DNA of 6,373 nt from Candidatus Latescibacterota bacterium (GTDB lineage Bacteria; Latescibacterota; MVCY01). The translations under genes were made by a program, and so were the position numbers. The stretch lies in the NCBI GenBank assembly GCA_030608245.1, contig JAUWEO010000108.1:1-6373 (forward strand), read 5' to 3'. The notes beneath the pieces are model-generated. The model was not told where the DNA came from and ran no database searches. It worked only from the letters and a program-made list of their open reading frames with translations. Below, piece after piece: positions 1 to 6,373 of the stretch (positions are counted from its first letter, which is position 1; each line of letters begins with the position of its first letter).

Positions 1-1151
1 CAGTCGAAGGCCTCAGCGGGCAGGTTCTGTTCCCTAATTCCCTTCTCCAAACTCTCCAGGTTATCCTCTCGTTCTCCTCCGCCTATTATCTCTCCGTAGC
101 CTTCGGGGGCAAGCATATCCACACAGAGGGCAAGCCTGGGGGCTTCGGGATCGGGTTTCATGTAAAACGCCTTACACTGAGCCGGATACCGGTGAATCAT
201 AACCGGCCTGTCGAACTGGTTGGAGAGGATAGTCTCTTCATCTCCCCCAAAATCCTCTCCCCAGGGGATGTCAACCCCGCTGCTTCTCAGGAGATCCAAA
301 GCCTGGTCGTAGGAGATTCGGGGAAATGGTTTAGTAACTTTCTCCAGTTTGTCCACATCTCTCTCTAAATATTCTAATTCCTGCCTTCTGCTTTTTACTA
401 CCTGGGCCACGATGTATTCCACAAAATCCTCTGCCAGGTCCATATCCTCTTTCAGAGTATAGTAGGCGACTTCCGGCTCAATCATCCAGAATTCAGTGAG
501 ATGTCGGCGGGTCTTTGATTTTTCTGCCCGGAAGGTAGGACCAAAACAGTAGACCTTGCCGAAGGCCATAGCCCCTGCCTCCATATAAAGCTGGCCGCTT
601 TGAGTAAGGTAGGCCTTGTCTTCAAAATAGTCAACCTGGAACAGGGTGGTGGTGCCTTCACAGGCAGCTGGGGTGAAGATGGGAGCGTCTAAAAGAACAA
701 ACCCTCGTTGGTCAAAGTAGTCTCGGCAGGCCTTTATCAGCTCGTTTCTTATCTTGAGGATGGCGTGCTGCCGAGAAGAGCGAATCCACAGGTGACGATG
801 ATCCATTAAGAAGGAGACGCCATGTTCCTTAGGGGAGATAGGATACTCCTCAGCGATTTGCACCAGCTGAACGTCCGTCACCCCTATTTCATAGCCTATG
901 GGTGACCTTGGATCTGCCCGGACAACTCCCCGGATTATAATTGACGACTCCTGGGGCAATCCGTCTGAGATCTCGAAAACTGTCTGAGATACATCATTTT
1001 TGCTGACCACGCATTGAACCGTTCCGGTCCCATCTCTTATCTGTAGAAAGTGAATCTTTCCGCTGGATCTTTTGGTATACAGCCATCCTTTAATAGCTAC
1101 CTCTTCGCCCTGGTAACGGGCGATGTCAGAGACATATATCCACTCGGCCAT
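1..1151 (-). CDS. asnS: Asparaginyl-tRNA synthetase (AsnRS), 3'-truncated by the window edge
   Basis: Cytosolic class IIb aminoacyl-tRNA synthetase that charges tRNA-Asn with asparagine using ATP. The window holds codons 1-383. Family members are about 430-440 residues, so roughly the last 50, including class II motif 3 (the GLGLER-type arginine motif), lie outside. An N-terminal OB-fold anticodon-binding domain covers about residues 15-105 and includes GWLYTKRSSGKIHFLQIRDG. The catalytic core follows: motif 1 around 148-161 (RGFVLLDAPIFTP), the flipping-loop-like CEGTTTLF at 164-171, SGQLYMEA at 185-192, and motif 2 at about 203-227 (FRAEKSKTRRHLTEFWMIEPE). A late conserved stretch, GYGEIIGGGERED, is at 351-363. 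The GKIHFL OB-fold and the TPAACEGTTTLF segment fit AsnRS rather than AspRS. The ATG at 1151 has a good ribosome site 9 bases upstream and begins 3 bases after the stop of the SbcC-like gene, so it is probably the last visible gene of that operon. No frameshift is seen. Confidence 0.96.
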   Translation of the reverse strand, partial: MAEWIYVSDIARYQGEEVAIKGWLYTKRSSGKIHFLQIRDGTGTVQCVVSKNDVSQTVFEISDGLPQESSIIIRGVVRADPRSPIGYEIGVTDVQLVQIAEEYPISPKEHGVSFLMDHRHLWIRSSRQHAILKIRNELIKACRDYFDQRGFVLLDAPIFTPAACEGTTTLFQVDYFEDKAYLTQSGQLYMEAGAMAFGKVYCFGPTFRAEKSKTRRHLTEFWMIEPEVAYYTLKEDMDLAEDFVEYIVAQVVKSRRQELEYLERDVDKLEKVTKPFPRISYDQALDLLRSSGVDIPWGEDFGGDEETILSNQFDRPVMIHRYPAQCKAFYMKPDPEAPRLALCVDMLAPEGYGEIIGGGEREDNLESLEKGIREQNLPAEAFD

Positions 1152-1154
1152 TGT

Positions 1155-3887
1155 TCAAAGCTCCTTATTGCTATAATCCCCATGTCCTTCAGACGCACCC
1201 GTTATCTTAAAATTACCCACCTCCTCCTCGGTAACATCCGAGAATTTTGATTGCAGTATTTGTTTTAGGGACAAATATTGCCCTTTCTCTTGGCAGGTGA
1301 AGTAGATCAATTGCAAGTTTGGGTTCTGCTGAAGCAGATCGCATAAGAGATTAACCATTTTCTCCAGCCGGTTGGGGCCGAAGTCGTCGAAGGAGTTAAA
1401 TGCCTCGTCCATTATCAGCGGGGGAAGTTCTCCCCCTTTTTCGGCTATCAGATTCAGTATTCCCACTCGCAACAGGAGATAAAGGCCAGCTCGCATGCCT
1501 CCACCCAACACCTGAGCGTCCTCATAGCTTCCCAGGCCCTGGATTTTTACCCTCAAATTCAGGGTCTCGTCCATCGAGGTCTCTGAATAGCGACCACCGG
1601 AGAATTGGGAGACCTTGGTGGTCAGAAACTGATTGAGCTTGGGGGCGATGTCGGTGTAAACCCTCGTGCCCGCTTCTCGGAGGAGCTCCTGGGCCTTCAA
1701 CAGGGCATCGCGGTAAAGGTGAATCCTCTCCAGCCTTCGAAGGGCATCCTCTAAGTCAGACTCCAGATCGGCCAATTCAGGTTTACCCCTTAGTTTTTCA
1801 TCCCTCTCGGTCTCTTTCCGGACAAGCAGTTCACTTTGCTCCCGCGATTCTCGTTCTATACTTTGATATTGCTGCTGATAAAAGGAAAGCCTCTCCCACT
1901 CTGCCCTAAGTTCAGCTAGACGAGGATCCTGATCTGAAAGCTCGCCTACCTGTTTCCGGCTCCTGTTGACCTCTATTAGGAAAGTGGACTGGTCCTTTCC
2001 TTCCAGCAGGTTTGCCACACCGCTGAGGTCCCGCTCTAAGGTCTCATAATCACTCCGTTTCTCTTTTATCTGTTCTATGCAGTCCTCTGCAACTTCCACA
2101 GAATGGTCTCCTTCTGTATCGGGGCACCATTTTCTTAAGCTTTGGAAAACCTCCTCCCCCAAGAGTTCGCTCTTTTGGCTCAAATCCTCCCCCCTGCCCT
2201 GTTTCCCAGTTGCCTCCTCCTGAAGCTGCTTTATTCTTTCCCCAAACTGCTGGAAACCGATGAGTCTTTCGTACAACTGGTCGTAGTTCTGGCAGGCTGC
2301 ACCCTGGAAGAGTTTCGCCTCTGCCTCGGTGTAAAGATCTACCCAAGATCTCAGTAACTCTTTTGTTTCTCGAAAATCGGAAGTTTCCTGTAACTTCTTT
2401 GGTAGCTCTGGCTGTGCTAAATCAGGGATTCTACGCAGGGCTGGCTCTGCCTTGGTGAAATCACCGATCATCTCCTCGGCACAGATGCAAAGTCTGGTTT
2501 TGCAGTCTCCAATTTTTCGCTCAAGCGCTCTCAGGGTTTCCATCTCTTTCTTGAGTATGAACCGGAAGAGCACGGCTGTCCCCGCAAACAGGACAGCGAT
2601 CACCACCACCCACAGAGGAAGCAAAAACAGCAAAAGAAGGCTAGCTAAACAGAAAGCTGCACTGATCTTAAACAGCAGCTTTGTGCGGCCTAAGCGACTT
2701 TCTGTCCGAGATCTCTGGATTGTGCTCTCCTGGTATTGAGGCTCCTGCTGAGAAAGGACATCCTGGCACTGGTGGAGCTTCTGTTCCAGACCCCTCAGAG
2801 TGCGAATATCGGACACCGAAACCCTAAAGTAAAGCTCCGGGTAGGCTGCGGCCCCTGCCTCACAGGAGGTTAACTGTTTCTTAAGTTCCTCAATGTCTCT
2901 CTGGATCTGACTTATCAGAATGTCGTTCTTTCTCATCTTCGCCAATTTGGACTGAAGCTCCTTCAGGTGCTGGAGGTCTATTTGGCTATATTTGAGCAAC
3001 TCATTTCGCTTTTCCTCCAAGGATCGGATTAACTCCGTGGCGGAGATTTGCTCCTGGTATTTTTTCTCGTAAGAGACTTTGAGGCGTTCTACCTCATCCT
3101 GCCTTCTTTCCAGATCCAGGAGCCTGGCTTTTTCCACTCGGTAGTTCCCCTGCCGTCTCTGGTGTTTGAGTTTCTCCACCCTCTGTTTTAGAGTCTTTAT
3201 CTCTTCCAGCACTTTTTCTAATTCAGTGTGTAAGGCTTTAAGGCTCTGGCACTGCTGTTCCAGCTCTTGCATCCGGCTGGCCGCTTTGCCCGCTGCAGTT
3301 CCTGCACCTCGGTCGGTCTTGCCTATCTCCCTCTCCAAACGGCTCTCCAGCTTTGCCAGGGCCTTTTCTAATCCCATATCCTCTTTTCCCGTGGTCACCA
3401 GAGATTTTATCTTCTCGGTAACGCCTTTCCTCACCTTGTCGTCGCCGATTTCGACTACTTGGAGTTGCTTCACTACCGGGATACCCTCGAAACTCTCTCT
3501 GGTCATATTCAGATGTGTTTCGGCGATCAGAGGACCCTGCCGACTGCTGGGGTAGCTGTCCGTGACCTCCTGGTTAGAAGGTTTAAGGAAAAGTCTCACT
3601 ATGTCGGTTCTGGAGGTCCCTCCTTTTATCTGTTTGTGGAGCTCAAACTCTTCCCCGTTGGCCAGAGAGTATTTCAGATTTCCCCCATAGATTTCAGAGC
3701 TCCAGGGCTTAAATCTCTGGCGCAGAGTTTGTTGAGTGAAGGGGAAAAGGATAGCAGTTATGAAGTTCTGCAGGGTGGTTTTGCCCTCATCATTGGGGGC
3801 CAAAATGAGGCTAAACTGACCCTCCACAGGCAACCGAATCTCCTTAAGACAGCCGAACCCTGCCACAAATATCTCTTTAAATCTCAT
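1155..3887 (-). CDS. SbcC/Rad50-like ATPase with central transmembrane hairpin (YhaN type)
   Basis: A 910-residue ABC/SMC-type ATPase, the probable partner of the Mre11-like nuclease just upstream. The N-terminal half-domain starts with the family's usual strand MRFKEIFVAGFG. Walker A is APNDEGKT at 30-37, and a possible Q-loop lies near 137-147 (PVVKQLQVVEIG). Charged, Gln/Glu/Lys/Leu-rich coiled coil runs from about 170 to 400 and about 445 to 740. At its centre two hydrophobic spans (about 406-424 and 426-445) form a likely membrane hairpin. No CXXC zinc hook is visible, unlike classical SbcC/Rad50. The C-terminal half-domain has a signature-like LGGG at 794-797, Walker B PPLIMDEAF at 822-830 (D827, catalytic E828), D-loop NSFDD at 831-835, and IYFTCQ at 861-866. 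Known YhaN-like proteins share the membrane hairpin. The expected role is ATP-driven control of DNA-end binding and nuclease access. The start overlaps the nuclease gene by 11 bases, which suggests coupled translation and balanced amounts. Odd points are Gly for Ser in the signature and Gln where the H-loop His is expected. The general class is certain; the exact subfamily is less so. Confidence 0.88.
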   Translation of the reverse strand: MRFKEIFVAGFGCLKEIRLPVEGQFSLILAPNDEGKTTLQNFITAILFPFTQQTLRQRFKPWSSEIYGGNLKYSLANGEEFELHKQIKGGTSRTDIVRLFLKPSNQEVTDSYPSSRQGPLIAETHLNMTRESFEGIPVVKQLQVVEIGDDKVRKGVTEKIKSLVTTGKEDMGLEKALAKLESRLEREIGKTDRGAGTAAGKAASRMQELEQQCQSLKALHTELEKVLEEIKTLKQRVEKLKHQRRQGNYRVEKARLLDLERRQDEVERLKVSYEKKYQEQISATELIRSLEEKRNELLKYSQIDLQHLKELQSKLAKMRKNDILISQIQRDIEELKKQLTSCEAGAAAYPELYFRVSVSDIRTLRGLEQKLHQCQDVLSQQEPQYQESTIQRSRTESRLGRTKLLFKISAAFCLASLLLLFLLPLWVVVIAVLFAGTAVLFRFILKKEMETLRALERKIGDCKTRLCICAEEMIGDFTKAEPALRRIPDLAQPELPKKLQETSDFRETKELLRSWVDLYTEAEAKLFQGAACQNYDQLYERLIGFQQFGERIKQLQEEATGKQGRGEDLSQKSELLGEEVFQSLRKWCPDTEGDHSVEVAEDCIEQIKEKRSDYETLERDLSGVANLLEGKDQSTFLIEVNRSRKQVGELSDQDPRLAELRAEWERLSFYQQQYQSIERESREQSELLVRKETERDEKLRGKPELADLESDLEDALRRLERIHLYRDALLKAQELLREAGTRVYTDIAPKLNQFLTTKVSQFSGGRYSETSMDETLNLRVKIQGLGSYEDAQVLGGGMRAGLYLLLRVGILNLIAEKGGELPPLIMDEAFNSFDDFGPNRLEKMVNLLCDLLQQNPNLQLIYFTCQEKGQYLSLKQILQSKFSDVTEEEVGNFKITGASEGHGDYSNKEL
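1161..1166 (-). promoter_or_regulatory. Ribosome binding site of asnS
   Basis: AAGGAG on the minus strand, 9 bases before the asnS ATG. It lies inside the last codons of the upstream SbcC-like gene, so ribosomes ending that gene finish next to the asnS start. This is the strongest Shine-Dalgarno match in the window, and it supports both the start at 1151 and a bacterial host. Confidence 0.85.
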
Positions 3888-5016
3888 AGCCTCTTATCTG
3901 TCCTCTTAACAGTGCATCCAGCCCCAGCACTTCTGCCTCTTCCAGCACCTGCATATCCCGTGAATTGGGTTCACACCGAGCCCTGGCTTCCTGGAGTTGT
4001 TCATGAAAACGGAGTGCCAACAGGTTATCCATCTGCTCCAGTCGATAGTCGGGACGGGTCCTGTTCTCAATCTCGCTGGCGAAGAACCAATCTTTGATGC
4101 TTTCTCGGAGACTTTCCAGCTCAAACTCCAAAGCGGGATCTGGGTAGCCCTCCAGGATGATCTTCACCACCTCATCTTCATTAGCTAAAATCTTTATCCG
4201 CTCCACGATCTGGTTTCTGTCCCTGAACTCACTACAGTCTATGATCTCCTCTCGGTATTGTCGACTTTGAACCTGGATTTTCTCTGCCTGGATGGAATTG
4301 CCCTTCTCCAGTTTTATCTTCAGGATATATTTCGCTCCAGTTTCGTCGAGTTTCGTGGGCTCAGGACATCCAGGGTAGTAGCCGTTCATCTCTTCTTGTT
4401 GGAAGGGAAGGGAGCGAAAGCCGTGGTAGTGACCCAAGGCATAGTAGTCAGCGCCACAGGAGAGGATATCCTCGGCAGAGAAAGGAAGCCAGCTTCCCCA
4501 CTGCTCCGCCGCCCTCCTGTCGGTCGCCTCAGAACCGTGAAACAGGACAATATGCATTCTTTCATCCTGCGGAACACTGTAGTTTCGCAGCAGGTTATCG
4601 AGGCCACTCTGTGGGGTAGCCGAGGCGCCGTGAATCACTACCCCTTTGTCTTTCACTTCTATGCCCTGAAACTGCCCTTCCTGGAAAATATGCACATGAG
4701 AAGGCCATTCCCAGGTAAGATAAGGAGAGCCGGTAACCAAGAGGTCGTGGTTGCCAGCAACCAGAAATATCGGCAACGGATAAACTCTCTCCAGTTGCCG
4801 GATAATGAAATTAATAGTGTCGGGAGAAAAATGGGTCTGCTCAAACAGATCGCCGGCGATTAGCAAAAAGTCGGCAGCAGTTTGTTCTGTCGTGTCTATG
4901 ATCCTGGTAAAGCAATCTCGGTGCTCTGCCCTTCTCTGTTTGCGTTTGGACTCATCTCTGATCCCGCTAAATCTGGTATCTAAATGGATATCGGCAGTGT
5001 GGATAAATTTAGCCAT
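3877..5016 (-). CDS. SbcD/Mre11-like metallophosphoesterase, DNA repair nuclease subunit (YhaO type)
   Basis: A 379-residue calcineurin-like phosphoesterase of the Mre11/SbcD group, expected to be a Mn-dependent DNA exo/endonuclease working with the SbcC-like ATPase encoded next. All the family's metal-site motifs are visible in order: DIH (D9, H11), GDLF (D56), GNHD (N89, catalytic H90), LFHG (H160) and GHYH (H196, H198). These match the seven ligands and the catalytic His known from Mre11. YYPGCPEPTKLDETG at 213-227 is the conserved segment closing the phosphatase domain in this family. The C-terminal part, about 240-379, is a cap and probable ATPase-binding tail, acidic and helical. Length is close to SbcD and YhaO (about 400). 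No signal peptide or membrane segment is seen, so it is cytosolic unless tethered by its partner. The ATG at 5016 is the only standard start between the in-frame stop at 5026-5028 and the conserved first strand. It follows the helicase stop by 9 bases, and its end overlaps the ATPase gene by 11 bases. Confidence 0.93.
   Translation of the reverse strand: MAKFIHTADIHLDTRFSGIRDESKRKQRRAEHRDCFTRIIDTTEQTAADFLLIAGDLFEQTHFSPDTINFIIRQLERVYPLPIFLVAGNHDLLVTGSPYLTWEWPSHVHIFQEGQFQGIEVKDKGVVIHGASATPQSGLDNLLRNYSVPQDERMHIVLFHGSEATDRRAAEQWGSWLPFSAEDILSCGADYYALGHYHGFRSLPFQQEEMNGYYPGCPEPTKLDETGAKYILKIKLEKGNSIQAEKIQVQSRQYREEIIDCSEFRDRNQIVERIKILANEDEVVKIILEGYPDPALEFELESLRESIKDWFFASEIENRTRPDYRLEQMDNLLALRFHEQLQEARARCEPNSRDMQVLEEAEVLGLDALLRGQIRGYEI
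3890..3907 (-). promoter_or_regulatory. Duplicated weak ribosome site before the SbcC-like gene
   Basis: AAGAGG occurs twice on the minus strand, at 3902-3907 (14 bases before the ATG at 3887) and at 3890-3895 (only 2 bases before it). Neither has the usual 5-10 base spacing. Because this start lies inside the end of the SbcD-like gene, translation probably depends on re-initiation by ribosomes finishing that gene. A GTG at codon 8 has AAAGAG 6 bases before it, but using it would remove the conserved first strand of the ATPase fold, so the ATG is preferred. Confidence 0.45.
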
Positions 5017-5025
5017 AATAATATG

Positions 5026-6373
5026 TCATCTTTTCCCCTCATAAGGACATATCCCTCGGTAGGGACAAAACTCACAGGCCATATACTGAGGGAAGGGGGC
5101 GAAATCCCGCTGCTTTACCTGGTCAGCTACCCGTTCAATCTTCGCTGTTGTCTTCTCAATCGCTCTTTCTAAGTTCTTCAACCTTCCCACCAATCCCGTC
5201 TCCAAAAATCTAAGTTCGACACTGACAGGCAATTGGCCAAATCGTTCCCGGTAGGCCATTGCATAAATAGGAAGCTGGATGCTGTTCCTGGCCTCATTGT
5301 CTGCTCTGGCTTGGTCTCGCACCTCGGAGGTCTTGTAGTCAATGATCACTCCCCCCTCCTGGGTTACATCCGCCCTGTCCCATCTGCCAATGAGTTTTAT
5401 ATTCCCTCGGACAAAGGAGAACTTCTCCTCCACATAGTTGGGGACCTCACCTTTCTGTTGCTCCTGTTCAAAAAACCTTCTCAAGACCTCTTTGCCTTGA
5501 GCTAACCTTCTCTCCTCGTGCTCGCGGGTGAGGAAACCCTCACTGCTCCAAGAGCTCTCGAAAACAGCAATAAGTTGTTTTAAGCTAATCTCTCTGTCCT
5601 GTTTTCTGACCTGGTAGTATTCAGCTACTGCTCTGTGGATGGCCTTGCCGTAAATCATTGTGTGGTGCTGAGGGATAGGAACCCGCAGGATATGAATATA
5701 TTTGTATTTCAACGGGCAGGTCAGATAGTCATCCACTTGCTGGCTAGAGAGAGTGAACAGGCTGTCGCTGGACGGCAAATACCTCGCATCCCTCTCCACG
5801 GCAGCGCCGAATCTGTTGATCACCTCAATGCTGGTCGCCTTGTGGGGGATAATCTCTTCTTTTTTTGAGTCTAAGGCCTCAATAACAAACTGACTCACCT
5901 TCTTAGGCTTCTTCAGCCCCACATCCCGGCTGGAGGTGAGGATAAGCTCTTCTTTGGCTCTGGTCATCCCCACGTAGAAAAGGCGCCTCTCCTCCTCCAA
6001 GTGGAAATCTCCGGAGGGCAGCGTCTCTTTGATCAGTTCATCCGGAAGGGCTATCTCTCTGCCTCTCTTCCTCCCTTTCTCGCTGGGGAATCTACCGTGA
6101 ACTAAGCAGGCAAGGAACACCACTCCGAACTCCAGCCCTTTCGCCCGGTGGACGGTGAGGACATTCACTGCATCCAGATCGAAGTCGGCCTCGGCCACAG
6201 GGGGATTGTCGCCAGATTCCCTGAGCATCTCCAGATAGTCCAAGGTGAACGGCACCCGGTCGTGTTCCACGAACTCGCTCACCTTCTCCAATACTTGAAA
6301 GAACTGGGCGATGTTCTTTACCTGGACCTCGTTGCGGACAGAGCTCTCTGAGGTAAGCCTCTTTAGCCATCCG
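5026..6373 (-). CDS. UvrD/PcrA-type SF1 helicase fused to Fe-S PD-(D/E)XK nuclease, 5'-truncated by the window edge
   Basis: C-terminal 448 codons of a helicase-nuclease; the frame is open to the window edge. By comparison with UvrD-nuclease fusions of about 1000 residues, perhaps 550-650 residues, including helicase motifs I-IV, lie outside. A TTG at 6289-6291 is an internal Leu codon, not the start. Counting from the first full codon, helicase motif V is VLTVHRAKGLEF at 71-82 and motif VI is EERRLFYVGMTRA at 127-139, the ATP-sensing end of the UvrD fold. From about 208 a RecB/AddB-like nuclease follows: LSSQQVDDYLTCPLKYKY (208-225), GKAIH (H246), GRWD (D332), IIDYK (D345, K347) and QLPIYA (Q366). 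Four cysteines, C219 plus C433, C436 and C442 (CEFCPYRGIC), have the AddB/Cas4-type spacing that holds a 4Fe-4S cluster. The expected role is ATP-driven unwinding and trimming of broken DNA ends before recombination. It could be the nuclease-bearing half of an AddAB- or AdnAB-like pair, but no second helicase is in view. The SbcD/SbcC-like pair follows 9 bases downstream. Confidence 0.93.
   Translation of the reverse strand, partial: GWLKRLTSESSVRNEVQVKNIAQFFQVLEKVSEFVEHDRVPFTLDYLEMLRESGDNPPVAEADFDLDAVNVLTVHRAKGLEFGVVFLACLVHGRFPSEKGRKRGREIALPDELIKETLPSGDFHLEEERRLFYVGMTRAKEELILTSSRDVGLKKPKKVSQFVIEALDSKKEEIIPHKATSIEVINRFGAAVERDARYLPSSDSLFTLSSQQVDDYLTCPLKYKYIHILRVPIPQHHTMIYGKAIHRAVAEYYQVRKQDREISLKQLIAVFESSWSSEGFLTREHEERRLAQGKEVLRRFFEQEQQKGEVPNYVEEKFSFVRGNIKLIGRWDRADVTQEGGVIIDYKTSEVRDQARADNEARNSIQLPIYAMAYRERFGQLPVSVELRFLETGLVGRLKNLERAIEKTTAKIERVADQVKQRDFAPFPQYMACEFCPYRGICPYEGKR
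5035..5040 (-). promoter_or_regulatory. Distant purine-rich site before the SbcD-like gene
   Basis: GAGGGG on the minus strand lies in the last codons of the helicase gene, 18 bases before the ATG at 5016. This is farther than normal for a Shine-Dalgarno site. Nothing better is closer, since the sequence between is AT-rich. Initiation is probably coupled to termination of the helicase gene 9 bases away. Confidence 0.35.

Noticed and set aside
1..1151. Possibility that the synthetase is AspRS or non-discriminating AspRS
   Set aside because: The SSGKIHFLQIRDG OB-fold segment and the TPAACEGTTTLF segment are characteristic of AsnRS.
1225..1244. Inverted repeat CTCGG-(6)-CCGAG, extendable by one wobble and one A-T pair, about 75 bases before asnS
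   Set aside because: It is inside the SbcC-like coding sequence, short, and has no following T run on the transcribed strand. It does not qualify as a terminator and may be chance.
3166..3555. A plus-strand open frame of 129 codons rich in Ser, Cys and Phe
   Set aside because: This composition is typical of the complement of a Lys/Glu-rich coiled coil, which is what is encoded on the other strand.
3459..4097. A 212-codon open frame on the plus strand crossing the junction of the SbcD-like and SbcC-like genes
   Set aside because: It lies wholly antisense to two well-supported genes, has no recognisable domain, and its composition is what the reverse complement of those genes would give.
4258..4863. 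A 201-codon plus-strand open frame opposite the SbcD-like gene
   Set aside because: Antisense to the metal-binding core of a clear gene; no motif or ribosome site supports it.
5857..5863. Run of seven T on the plus strand (seven A in the mRNA) in the helicase-nuclease gene
   Set aside because: It encodes Ser-Lys-Lys-Glu in an unbroken frame, with conserved motifs in the same frame on both sides. There is no sign of programmed or accidental frameshifting.
6092..6370. Alternative minus-strand open frame over the helicase motifs
   Set aside because: The other minus-strand frame carries helicase motifs V and VI and continues into the nuclease domain, so this one is a shadow.

Overview
The window is a compact, fully coding stretch of bacterial chromosome. 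Four genes lie head to tail on the minus strand. Read in the direction of transcription, from high to low coordinates, they are: (1) the C-terminal part of a UvrD/PcrA-type superfamily 1 helicase fused to a PD-(D/E)XK nuclease with a probable iron-sulfur cluster, 5' end outside the window; (2) a complete SbcD/Mre11-like metallophosphoesterase nuclease subunit (YhaO type); (3) a complete SbcC/Rad50-like ATPase with a transmembrane hairpin inside its coiled-coil region (YhaN type); (4) asparaginyl-tRNA synthetase (asnS), whose last part (motif 3) runs off the low-coordinate edge.

The junctions are tight. There are 9 bases between genes 1 and 2, an 11-base overlap between genes 2 and 3, and 3 bases between genes 3 and 4. 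No stretch longer than a few bases is non-coding, and I see no terminator or convincing promoter. The four genes are therefore probably one transcription unit. I found no RNA genes, mobile elements, CRISPR arrays or repeat families.

The first three genes form a DNA-end-processing module: a helicase-nuclease of the general AddAB/AdnAB/RecB type beside an Mre11-Rad50-like pair. Bacillus addBA-sbcDC is a familiar parallel. The expected job is repair or resection of double-strand breaks and removal of unusual DNA ends, possibly at the membrane because of the hairpin in the ATPase. asnS is a housekeeping translation gene that appears to share the transcript.

The organism is a bacterium of roughly balanced base composition. 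The AsnRS resembles, from memory, the forms found in Thermus, Chloroflexota and related deep-branching groups, and the helicase-nuclease resembles those of Chloroflexota and Actinobacteria. These hints do not allow a firm phylum call. I see no wholly new system. The most notable points are the membrane-anchored Mre11-Rad50-like pair next to an Fe-S helicase-nuclease, and two substitutions in the ATPase's nucleotide-binding motifs.
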